Assembly (NCBI GenBank): GCA_963770295.1
Contig: CAVYPA010000015.1
Span: 186,001 to 250,000, forward strand
Direction: 5' to 3'
Origin: AWTP1-13 sp963770295
GTDB taxonomy: Bacteria > Pseudomonadota > Alphaproteobacteria > Rhizobiales > Hyphomicrobiaceae
Length of the DNA stretch: 64,000 nucleotides
In this document: in pieces, positions 9,615-16,948 of the stretch
Layout of the letters: each line of letters opens with the position of its first letter
Position numbering within the stretch: position 1 is the first letter of the stretch
Notes under the pieces: generated by a model
What the model saw: only the letters and a program-made list of their open reading frames with translations
Databases searched by the model: none
What the model was told of the DNA's origin: nothing
Position numbers and translations under genes: made by a program

Positions 9615-11411
9615 TCATTTGTTCGTCGCGGCCGCGTCGAGGCCCAAGATTGAGACCTTTGCGGTCGTAATTTCTGTCGGCCATAGAATCTCTGTCAGTC
9701 CGGTAGCGGCGGCAACTTTCTGGCTTCCATTCACCGTGTAGGTGATGACGCCACCCGCAATCGCCCCGCCGATCTTCTGACCCCACAGCTTCTGGCCATT
9801 GACGGCATCCAGCGCATAGAAGTTGCCGCCCATATCGCCGAAAAACACGAGGCCTCCGGCGGTTGGGGTCACACCGCTTTGGATCGGATAGTTGGACTTC
9901 AGGCGCCACTTCCAGGCACCCGTGTCGGCGTCGACGGCGTAGACCCATCCAGCCCAATCTCCGAACGGGTCGGGCTTGCCCCAGACGTTATAGGGGTTGA
10001 TGCTTGCCTCGCCGCTCCATGGCTTGCCGACCGCAGTCTCCTGAAGTTGTTTTTTAGTCTGCAAGGTCACCGTAGTGCACCAATCAACCTCGCCGGAAAA
10101 AATAAAGTTGGTCTGCGGATCGTAGGCAACCCCGTTCCATTCTCCCCCGCCCGTGGAACCTGGGCAGAAATGGACCGCGCTGCCGACCGAGAAGGGGACA
10201 TCGGCATCTTTCATTCTCGTCACCGGGGTGCGGTAGAGCACGGCATTGGTGGCTAGATCGATGCCATAGAGATATCCGTCCTTGGGCGCGACTGCGAGGA
10301 GATGCTTGCCGCCCTGCGTATGGATCAGCGTGGGCGTGTTGGACACGTCCCAGTCGTGCCAGTCAATCGGCACGAGCTTGAAATGGTTTTTGTAGGCCCC
10401 GGTTTTGGCGTCTAGCACGAGAACCGAACCGGTAAATAGATTGGCGCCCTCGCGGACGTCGGTCGCGAAATCGGGGCCGGGATTGCCCACGGGTACATAG
10501 AGCAGGCCCGTTGCGGGATCCAACGTGTAAGACGTCCACGTTCCGCCTCCCGTGATCGGTATCTCCGGAGCATTTTTCCACGTCGACATGTCGAGCGGCG
10601 ATTGGCCTATTGGCCCACGAGCGACTTCGCCCTCCGTTTTGGGCACCATGTAAAATTCCCAGACGATTTTGCCGGTTTTCGCCTCGAGCGCGTACATGCG
10701 CCCTTTGCCGCCCTTGATATCTGAACCGGCATTGCCGATGAACACGAGGCCGTCCCAAGCGATTGGCGCAGACGGCGTGGTCTCGCCACGTTTCGCATCG
10801 GCAATGCTCGTCTCCCAAACGCGCTTTCCGGTTTTGACGTCATAAGCGAGGACGCGGCCGTCCCCGGAGCCACGAAACAACAGGCCGTCCATGTAAACAG
10901 CGCCGCGGCTGACGGGCTGCGGCGTGGCGGGCTTATAATCTTCGTGGGTACGCCAGGTCTGTTGGCACGTTGCTGGATCAATCGAGAATATGTCGAATTG
11001 CGTCGTGAAAATCAGGGCATCGTTGACCTTGATCAAGCCGCTGTTGAAACCTGTATATTGACCCGTGTCGTAGGTGCACAAAACCTTTAGCGTGTTTACG
11101 TTCGATGTATTGATCTGGCGGATCTGCGAGAAGCGCTCCGAGGTGAGTGTGCGGTTGTAGCTCGGCCAGTCTTCGGCGCCACTGTTGGGTAAACGCGGCT
11201 CGGCGGCCGGTGAGAGCGCGAGTGCGGCGCCTTTGTAGCCCGGCGCAAGTTCCGTAACTGTCGTACCGGCCGGGGCATTCAGGTACTTGATATAATTGAC
11301 GGCCATGCCGGCAAGTTTGATCGCCGTATCGAGGTTCGCGTACACGATCCCGCCAGCCATTGCGCCCATTACGACCAACACACCAAGGATGATAAGAATC
11401 TTGTTCCTCAT
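9615..11411 (-). CDS. Membrane-anchored PQQ-dependent dehydrogenase-like quinoprotein (copy 1)
   Basis: The product is 598 residues. An N-terminal hydrophobic anchor (about residues 4-25) is followed by a periplasmic beta-propeller with repeated Trp-docking motifs such as DVKTGKRVWE, EAKTGKIVWEF, DADTGAWKWRL and DAVNGQKLWGQ. Active-site-like residues align with methanol/alcohol dehydrogenases: the Trp in GGGTWTSYTLD, the Asn in PVGNPGPDF and an Asp at about 355 in WHDWDVSN. The usual metal-binding Glu position appears to be Asp (GNAGSDIKGG). There is no cytochrome c domain. A strong AAGGAGG precedes the ATG. The gene runs straight into cydA with a 7-bp gap, suggesting electron delivery through quinone to bd oxidase. 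The substrate is unknown. A close paralogue lies at 22312-24096. Confidence 0.88.
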   Translation of the reverse strand: MRNKILIILGVLVVMGAMAGGIVYANLDTAIKLAGMAVNYIKYLNAPAGTTVTELAPGYKGAALALSPAAEPRLPNSGAEDWPSYNRTLTSERFSQIRQINTSNVNTLKVLCTYDTGQYTGFNSGLIKVNDALIFTTQFDIFSIDPATCQQTWRTHEDYKPATPQPVSRGAVYMDGLLFRGSGDGRVLAYDVKTGKRVWETSIADAKRGETTPSAPIAWDGLVFIGNAGSDIKGGKGRMYALEAKTGKIVWEFYMVPKTEGEVARGPIGQSPLDMSTWKNAPEIPITGGGTWTSYTLDPATGLLYVPVGNPGPDFATDVREGANLFTGSVLVLDAKTGAYKNHFKLVPIDWHDWDVSNTPTLIHTQGGKHLLAVAPKDGYLYGIDLATNAVLYRTPVTRMKDADVPFSVGSAVHFCPGSTGGGEWNGVAYDPQTNFIFSGEVDWCTTVTLQTKKQLQETAVGKPWSGEASINPYNVWGKPDPFGDWAGWVYAVDADTGAWKWRLKSNYPIQSGVTPTAGGLVFFGDMGGNFYALDAVNGQKLWGQKIGGAIAGGVITYTVNGSQKVAAATGLTEILWPTEITTAKVSILGLDAAATNK

Positions 11412-11619
11412 TCAGGCCTCCTTGCGTATCGGCAGTATTTGCTCTCACCGACGAGCGCGTGCGACTTTAACGGGCGAACATCGCCAGCAAACCGATCGCT
11501 GCGAAAGATCAACGCCCAGATGCGGCCAAAAAAAACCTTGCCGCGGATGATGTCCCGCTCGACGACTATGGCCAGCGCCATAGGGCGCTCCTTTCCTAGA
11601 AGTACAAATTAGGCTTCCC

Positions 11620-12783
11620 TCATGCAGCCGGCGCTGTCTTTGAGTAATCGAAGGTGCGAACAGCTTCCAGCCTATTGGGGCGTTGCAGGACCTCGGGGTG
11701 ACTCAGGCTGCGAACGGCATCCTCGAAACCCGCCTGCCAGTGCTCCACCATTGTCCGGCGGGAGAACTCGAAATCCTTCGAAAATCCTTCGTAGGGTTTG
11801 CTACGGTAGATCAAGTGAACGATATTGCAGACTTTTTCATCAGCCTGCTGCGCGAGTAACTTTGCTTCCGGACGATTTCGCAGCTCAGCGGGAAGCTGCT
11901 TGAGAAGCTCTGCGAGGGCTTTGCGAACCTTCTGCGCATTTTTGTACTGATCGGTCATCGCCAGGGTGCGGCTGGAAAAGCGAATTTCCTTCTCGCGCAC
12001 AGCGGCGTGGAGGAAATCGCGTGGCACCTCCCCCGCAGCGCCCCACAGGTCGACCTGGAAGGCGAGCGTATCCTGGCTCGGCCTCGCCTCGAACACCCAT
12101 TGCAGCGGTGTGTTGGAAACGCAGCCGCCATCCCAATAGTACTCGCCGTCGATCTCGGTGACCGGGAATCCGGGCGGAAGGGAACCGCTAGCCATGACAT
12201 GCTCCGGGCCGATGCGATCGGTCGTGTTGTCGAAACAGACGAGATTTCCGGTCCGTACATTCGTCGCGCCGACGCTAAAGCGCATGGTGGCGGCGTTGAT
12301 CCTGTCGAAATCCACGAGCCGTTCGAGCGTGGCCCTCAGCGGGGCGACATCGTAATAGCTGAGGGTATCAGGACTGGCCGGAGGGAACAGGAACGGCGTT
12401 GGCACCCGGGGAGTGAAGAATTGCGGCGCGCCACAGAGAAGCGTGAGAAATGCACGCGTCTGATCCATAAGGCGGTGAACTGAGGCATCCGTGATGTGGA
12501 TTGAGGGGTCATAGTGCGGGCCGAGGACAGGCGCGCTGACGGCGTCCCAGAACTCCTGCAATTTCTCGACGCGCTTCTCCGGCGGGTTCCCAGCGATCAA
12601 GGCTGCGTTGATCGAACCGATCGAAATGCCGGCTACCCAGTCGGGATGCAGGTTTGCTTCAGCAAGGGCTTGATAGACGCCGGCCTGGTAGGAGCCGAGA
12701 GCGCCGCCACCCTGCAACACGAGGGCAACTCTTTCGAACGGAGGCCGTTGTTCGACATAGTGCAATTTAAGCCTGTTAGGCAT
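11620..12783 (-). CDS. Patatin-like phospholipase (DUF3734-type)
   Basis: The protein is 387 residues and predicted to be a cytoplasmic or peripheral serine acyl hydrolase. The oxyanion-hole motif LQGGGALGSYQAGV, the nucleophile Ser54 in GISIGSINA and the catalytic Asp219 in WDGGCVSNTP form the patatin Ser-Asp dyad. The C-terminal region (KPYEGFSKDFEFSRRTM, then HWQAGFEDAV) matches the extension found in a large proteobacterial patatin subfamily. In some bacteria that subfamily is encoded beside polyhydroxybutyrate or ketone-body genes, but no such neighbour is present here. The ATG has no strong Shine-Dalgarno. The gene begins 23 bp beyond the end of a dehydrogenase relic, so its original promoter may have been replaced. 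Confidence 0.9.
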   Translation of the reverse strand: MPNRLKLHYVEQRPPFERVALVLQGGGALGSYQAGVYQALAEANLHPDWVAGISIGSINAALIAGNPPEKRVEKLQEFWDAVSAPVLGPHYDPSIHITDASVHRLMDQTRAFLTLLCGAPQFFTPRVPTPFLFPPASPDTLSYYDVAPLRATLERLVDFDRINAATMRFSVGATNVRTGNLVCFDNTTDRIGPEHVMASGSLPPGFPVTEIDGEYYWDGGCVSNTPLQWVFEARPSQDTLAFQVDLWGAAGEVPRDFLHAAVREKEIRFSSRTLAMTDQYKNAQKVRKALAELLKQLPAELRNRPEAKLLAQQADEKVCNIVHLIYRSKPYEGFSKDFEFSRRTMVEHWQAGFEDAVRSLSHPEVLQRPNRLEAVRTFDYSKTAPAA

Positions 12784-12805
12784 GGAGGCCCCATTTTTCT
12801 CAAAA

Positions 12806-13150
12806 TGATCGTCTGATCTCCGAAGAACACAATGCCGCCGGTGCCGGTGTCATCCCGCTTACGATCGGGTCGTTAGATTTCAGGTGCCCCTTCCAGGCGC
12901 CGGTATCGGGGTCGACGGCGTCGACCCAACCGGCCCAGTGTCCCGCCGTCGGGCCGTCTTTGTCGAACGTCCAGACTGGGCTCCAGATCGCCATGCCCGG
13001 CCACAGTTGTCCGCGTTCCACCTTCCTCAGATGATCTGAGATCCTTTGGCGTGACCGTGTCGCACCAATCGACCTGACCGATGAGGACGAGTTTCGTCCG
13101 CGGATCGTAGGCAGGGCTGTTCCATTCGGCGGCAAGCTCCGCAAGCAGAG
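12806..13150 (-). pseudogene. Relic of a third PQQ-type dehydrogenase
   Basis: Reading the minus strand in shifting frames gives pieces that match the intact paralogues: EWNSPAYDPRTKLVL with IGQVDWCDTVTPKD, then GQLWPGMAIWSP, HWAGWVDAVDPDTGAWKGHL and KSNDPIVSGMTP, then GGIVFFGD. These align in order with the C-terminal third of the 22312-24096 gene. At least two frameshifts separate the pieces, and both ends of the gene are missing. A repeat just upstream (13255-13450) is shared with the upstream region of the intact copy 2, so the relic probably kept part of its original flank. It is non-functional. Confidence 0.85.
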
Positions 13151-13254
13151 CAGATCCTTTTCCGGATGCTCAAGGAGCAACCTGTTGGATTGCCGCGCAG
13201 AACACGACACTGAGTAGCTTACCTAGGTCTTGCCGGTTGTTGGAAGACGTGCAC

Positions 13255-13450
13255 TTTCGCCAGCGATGTAAGAGGTTCAGGCTGGGCCTCCGAGGCGCAA
13301 CAGAGCAATCCGTTCAAATCCGGATTTCAGAGTGAGACGTATCCTGAGCACAGGCCGATTAACGATGTCCGACAGAACAGGCAAGCCCGCGCCTTGTTCT
13401 GGCGAACCCGCCATTATAAGACCCATCGGATAAATATTGCCGATCCTGAC
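13255..13450 (+). repeat. Dispersed repeat, copy 1
   Basis: About 190 bp beginning CGCCAGCGATGTAAGAG and ending CATCGGATAAATATTGCCG is nearly the same as 24263-24462. The last 90 bp is almost identical. A more diverged copy lies at 19632-19738. On the minus strand each copy sits some 100-200 bp upstream of a gene or gene relic (dehydrogenase relic, dehydrogenase copy 2, arylsulfatase). Confidence 0.85.
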
Positions 13451-13544
13451 CGGCCTGGATCCCGGCTTCCGTTAGGCCATTGGCCCCTCGGAATGCGAGC
13501 GGCAGACGCAACGACGCATCAATCATTCTGTCGGAGCGGCATTG

Positions 13545-14348
13545 ATGTCGAAGACCATCATGTTGGTCCATGGCGCCTGGGTCACCACGGATTGCTGGAC
13601 CAGCTTTCGCGATTTCCTCCAGCGCAGTGGGTACCGTGTTGTCGTTCCGCCGTGGCCCTATCTGGACAGGGCGGTAGAAGAGTTGCGTCGAAGTCCCGAT
13701 CCGCGCCTGGCAAAGATGACCATCAAGGGATTGGTCGATCACTTCGAGAAGCAAATTCGGGATTTGCCGGAACAGCCTGTCCTGATCGGACATTCCTTTG
13801 GCGGCTTGATAGTCCAGATGCTTCTTGATCGCGGCTTGGGCACCGCGGGCGTAGCAATCGTTGGCGCTCCGCCGCGCGGCGTGTTGCCGAGCCTTACCGC
13901 GATTAGGTCCGCGCTTCCCGTCCTGCTGATGTGGCGTGGTTGGAGCCGCATTGCGTCGATGTCGTTTAAGAGCTTTTCCACGACGATCGCCAATACGCTG
14001 GCGCAAAGCGAACAGCGCCGCGCCTATGACCGCCACATCGTGCCGACAGCTGGCCGCATTTATTTTCAAGCGGCGCTGGGCATCGGAAATGCCGTCGATT
14101 TTGCGAACCCAAAGCGCCCGCCGCTGCTGCTCATTGCGGCGAGCGAGGACCGCACGAGCACGTCGTCCATGGTCAAAGCAATGTACCGCAAACACTCGCG
14201 TGCGCCGAGCCGAACGGACTTCCATGAATTTCCGTATCGTAGTCATTGGCTGATCGCCGAGCCGGGTTGGGAAGAGGTCGCGGACAAGGCACTCAAATGG
14301 GCCGAGGTGAACGCGAAGCCGGTGGGGATAGCTTCCAACGCGTCTTGA
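13545..14348 (+). CDS. Alpha/beta-hydrolase
   Basis: The product is 267 residues with an alpha/beta-hydrolase fold and no signal peptide. Landmarks are the N-terminal strand and oxyanion region SKTIMLVHGAWV, the nucleophile elbow GHSFGG with Ser84, a late acid region (LLIAASEDRT) and the catalytic His in YRSHWLIAEPGW. It is an esterase-like or lipase-like enzyme acting on an unknown small substrate. ATG at 13545 is chosen over the in-frame TTG just before it; GGAGCGG lies upstream. The repeat copy at 13255-13450 lies before it. A second hydrolase of the same superfamily is encoded at 15424-16152, but the two sequences are not close relatives. Confidence 0.85.
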   Translation: MSKTIMLVHGAWVTTDCWTSFRDFLQRSGYRVVVPPWPYLDRAVEELRRSPDPRLAKMTIKGLVDHFEKQIRDLPEQPVLIGHSFGGLIVQMLLDRGLGTAGVAIVGAPPRGVLPSLTAIRSALPVLLMWRGWSRIASMSFKSFSTTIANTLAQSEQRRAYDRHIVPTAGRIYFQAALGIGNAVDFANPKRPPLLLIAASEDRTSTSSMVKAMYRKHSRAPSRTDFHEFPYRSHWLIAEPGWEEVADKALKWAEVNAKPVGIASNAS

Positions 14349-14930
14349 GATTTTCAGGACAATCGGACGCTGGTCTCAACCGCTCGATGCGTCCCTAGCG
14401 GCCAGTTACCGCTTCACCCTGGTCACAGACATTCGCTGAACGACGCTGACCCCAATGCACATTTTACGTTGGCCACTGGGCGACGGCGTCAGTGGCTTGC
14501 CCTAGCCAAGAAGCCAATTTGCGTGCTCTCACGGTGAATAGACCCAGCAGCCGCCCGTCGCGCGTTCGAAATGCTGCAGGCGTGGCTCTGTTGCCGGTGA
14601 AGGCGAGCATGCGACAACTCTCTTGAATGGGCGCGGCCGCCCGTTGCGCGGTGGCAACCCGCCGATGGATCAATCTCTTCCGGCATGGTGTCGACCGCGA
14701 CCTGCGTCCGGATACAGTATGACTTTCACCGTCACCCCTCGCGCGGACGGCGCGAGTTTATCCTAAGGTGATCACGAGGCTCGGCGTGGCAAATTAAGGA
14801 CAAATCACGAGCCGGGCGCTCGGCAAAGAGGGCTGATTTGGACGTAGCTCTCACTCAGACCAGGGAGCCATAGCCCCGCCATCATCGAACTGCAGGCTCT
14901 TCGGTATCAAACAAAATTTAGGAGGAAACG
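14349..14930. other. Intergenic region with a degenerate repeat
   Basis: No gene with supporting signals. Minus-strand frames at 14464-14686 are covered by a repeat related to 29740-29830. The last part holds the upstream region and strong ribosome-binding site of the Cache-domain gene. Confidence 0.4.
14572..14660 (+). repeat. Degenerate repeat shared with 29740-29830
   Basis: ATGCTGCAGGCGTGG, then a stretch including CCGGTGAAGG and TTGAATG, recurs with substitutions at 29740-29830. Both copies are intergenic. The translation on the minus strand is not conserved well enough to claim a gene. Confidence 0.45.
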
Positions 14931-15383
14931 ATGGTTCGCAATCTTCTGCTGGCCGCCGGCGCGTTGGTCGCTCTAACGGTTTTTGCGTACGCCCAAGGCC
15001 AGTTCGGCAACGCTGCCGAAGCTAAGACCATGCTTGAGAAAGCGGTCGCTGAGCTGAAGAGCAACGAAGGTGCTGCGCTCGCCAAGTTCAATAAGGGGGA
15101 AGGTGGCTTCAAAGACCGGGACCTCTACGTCTTCTGCTACGATATGGCCTCGGCGAAGTTCACGGCGCACGTCAATCAGTCGCTCTTAGGCACCGATGTT
15201 AAGGCGCTCAAGGAGAAGGACGGCTCGGCTCTCGGCGAGAAAGTCTTCAATGCGACGAAGCCGGGAACAATTTCTACTGTGAGCTACAATTTCCCGAAGC
15301 CTGGCACGACAGAACCGGTAGCCAAGGAGTCATATGTCACCCAGGTTGGCAACCAAGGCTGCGGCGTTGGCTACTACAAGTGA
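14931..15383 (+). CDS. Exported single-Cache-domain protein
   Basis: The product is 150 residues. The signal peptide (NLLLAAGALVALTVFAYAQ) is followed by a compact domain of the single Cache type: a long helix (AEAKTMLEKAVAELK), then RDLYVFCYDM, a central HVNQSLLGTDVKALKEKDG and a final strand TYVTQVG-like segment (SYVTQVGNQGCGVGYYK). Stand-alone periplasmic Cache proteins are common in Rhizobiales and probably bind small ligands such as organic acids. No kinase or chemoreceptor is fused or adjacent. AGGAGGAAACG immediately before the ATG fixes the start. The following hydrolase begins 40 bp downstream and may be cotranscribed. Confidence 0.88.
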   Translation: MVRNLLLAAGALVALTVFAYAQGQFGNAAEAKTMLEKAVAELKSNEGAALAKFNKGEGGFKDRDLYVFCYDMASAKFTAHVNQSLLGTDVKALKEKDGSALGEKVFNATKPGTISTVSYNFPKPGTTEPVAKESYVTQVGNQGCGVGYYK

Positions 15384-15423
15384 CCATCATTGAGGCCGCC
15401 TCCCTGGTTGTAGGATGTGGCCT

Positions 15424-16152
15424 ATGGCGAATTACCTCCTTGTTCACGGTGCATGGCATGGCGCCTGGTGCTGGGCGGCGGTCGCGACGGTCCTTGAACG
15501 TGAGGGGCACACGGTCGCCATGCCGACGTTGCCCGGCCTTAACGCAGCGACGCAGGCTTACGCCGGGTCGTTCGGACTTGCGGATCATATCAGCGCGGTC
15601 TCGACCGCCATCGACCAAATCCCCGGCCGGCTGCTTCTCGTTGCGCACTCCTACGCCGGTATGATTGCGCGCGCACTCGAAAGCCTGCGCCGTGACAGGC
15701 TTTGCCATGTTATCTACGTGGAGGCAGTCGTTCCCGAACCTGGCCGGTCGCTACTCGAAATGCAACCGGCTGGCGCCGCCGAAACGCTACGCGCCCTCAC
15801 GCGTGAAACGCCGCACGGCGCAGTGCTTGCCCCGCCAAACGTCGCGCAGCGCTTTGCGATTACCGACGCGCAACTCGCCGCCAAGGTTCAGTCGCAGCTG
15901 ATGCCCCAGCCACTGCGCACGCTCACCGACCCACTGCCTACGCCTGCCACGATGGGCGATGAAGATCTCCGGCGTACCTACGTCTTCGCGTCGGACAGGT
16001 TCCCCAATCCCTATCAGAAGTTCATAGACAACTGCACCCTCAACAAAAACTGGCAGGTGATCGGCATCAGTGGTGGCCACGAAATGATGCTGACGAACGC
16101 CGCCCAGCTGGCCGAGATACTTGCGAGGATTGGAGTGTCATCGCTCCCATAA
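15424..16152 (+). CDS. Alpha/beta-hydrolase of the EstC/hydroxynitrile-lyase-like type
   Basis: The product is 242 residues with no signal peptide. The beginning MANYLLVHGAWHGAWCW gives the strand and oxyanion-hole motif. The nucleophile elbow is AHSYAG with Ser76. The catalytic His lies in ISGGHEMMLTNA near the C-terminus. This architecture is shared by plant-type methylesterases and hydroxynitrile lyases and by bacterial EstC-like esterases. The substrate cannot be told from sequence. The ATG at 15424 is preferred to one three codons upstream because the protein then begins at the conserved strand. It follows the Cache gene by 40 bp on the same strand. Confidence 0.87.
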   Translation: MANYLLVHGAWHGAWCWAAVATVLEREGHTVAMPTLPGLNAATQAYAGSFGLADHISAVSTAIDQIPGRLLLVAHSYAGMIARALESLRRDRLCHVIYVEAVVPEPGRSLLEMQPAGAAETLRALTRETPHGAVLAPPNVAQRFAITDAQLAAKVQSQLMPQPLRTLTDPLPTPATMGDEDLRRTYVFASDRFPNPYQKFIDNCTLNKNWQVIGISGGHEMMLTNAAQLAEILARIGVSSLP

Positions 16153-16373
16153 TCGAAGTGGAGGTCGCGGGCGAGGATGACACACTTGTCGGGCTGAGAA
16201 GTGCCGGGGCCCCGGATGTGTGCTTGCGGCGGATTGGCAGCAGGCGCACAAGAAGGCCGCTGGCACCTCACGTCGTGCCTCCACGTTGCCAAGACCGTTT
16301 CGCTTTCGTAACGAATTCAGGCGCTTCGACGCGAATGACCGGTCCTGCCGTGAGAGTCCCGAGGTAAATCTGA

Positions 16374-16613
16374 TCAGGTACCCGCTTCACACTTTTTCAT
16401 GAAGCTCGTCTTCGCGGCACCCGCAAGCTTCTTGCCGTCTTTTCCTAGCGCGCCCGCTTCGCAGCACTTTTTCATGGAGCTGGCCTTAGCTGCTCCCGCG
16501 AGCGCCTTTCCATCTTTGCCGACCGCTTTAGCGGCGCACGCGGGTCCCTCCTGAGCCATGACCGGGGCAGCAGCAAACAGACATAACGATACAGCGAGGC
16601 AAAGACGCATCAT
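16374..16613 (-). CDS. Small exported protein with two PsiF-like repeats
   Basis: The product is 79 residues. The signal peptide MMRLCLAVSLCLFAAAPVMA is followed by a mature part consisting of two near-identical units: AVGKDGKALAGAAKASSMKKC and ALGKDGKKLAGAAKTSFMKKC. The (C)x-A-x-x-K-x-L-x-G-x-x-x-x-x-F/S-M-K-K-C pattern resembles the PsiF repeat of phosphate-starvation-inducible proteins. The molecular function of PsiF is not established. The ribosome-binding site is good (GGAGGTAGCC before the tandem ATG). The gene stands alone, and no Pho-box was identified by eye. Confidence 0.75.
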   Translation of the reverse strand: MMRLCLAVSLCLFAAAPVMAQEGPACAAKAVGKDGKALAGAAKASSMKKCCEAGALGKDGKKLAGAAKTSFMKKCEAGT

Positions 16614-16948
16614 GGGCTACCTCCAAAGGTGGTGCTCCGTTCTGAGCGCGGCCATGCTGCCACTCCGCGTGCGGGGCTGACAAGCCTTCACGTGCCGGGG
16701 AAGTCATCGAATGAAGGGGTTTGCTGCGGTGCACGAGCGCAAAGTGGCCCGAAGCCGGCAAGTTCGCCGGCGCAGCAATTCAGTCAGCTGCCGGAGGTCA
16801 CAGTTGAACAGGCGCCGGCGATGTAAAACTTTAACCCGTTGCAGAAATTAGCGTTCTTCACATCGTTGAAGTTTCGCGACGCCAAAGCCGCGCGGGCCTA
16901 CAACTGCGCACTGGCCCACTTCCGACCGCGCCAACCAGACGACGCCAT
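16614..16948. other. Intergenic region, nothing seen
   Basis: No gene, hairpin or repeat could be supported between the PsiF-like gene and the end of the sulfatase gene. Confidence 0.4.

Noticed and set aside
9615..11411. Lanthanide-dependent XoxF methanol dehydrogenase
   Set aside because: The diagnostic second Asp two residues after the catalytic Asp is Ser, and the N-terminal membrane anchor is unlike XoxF.
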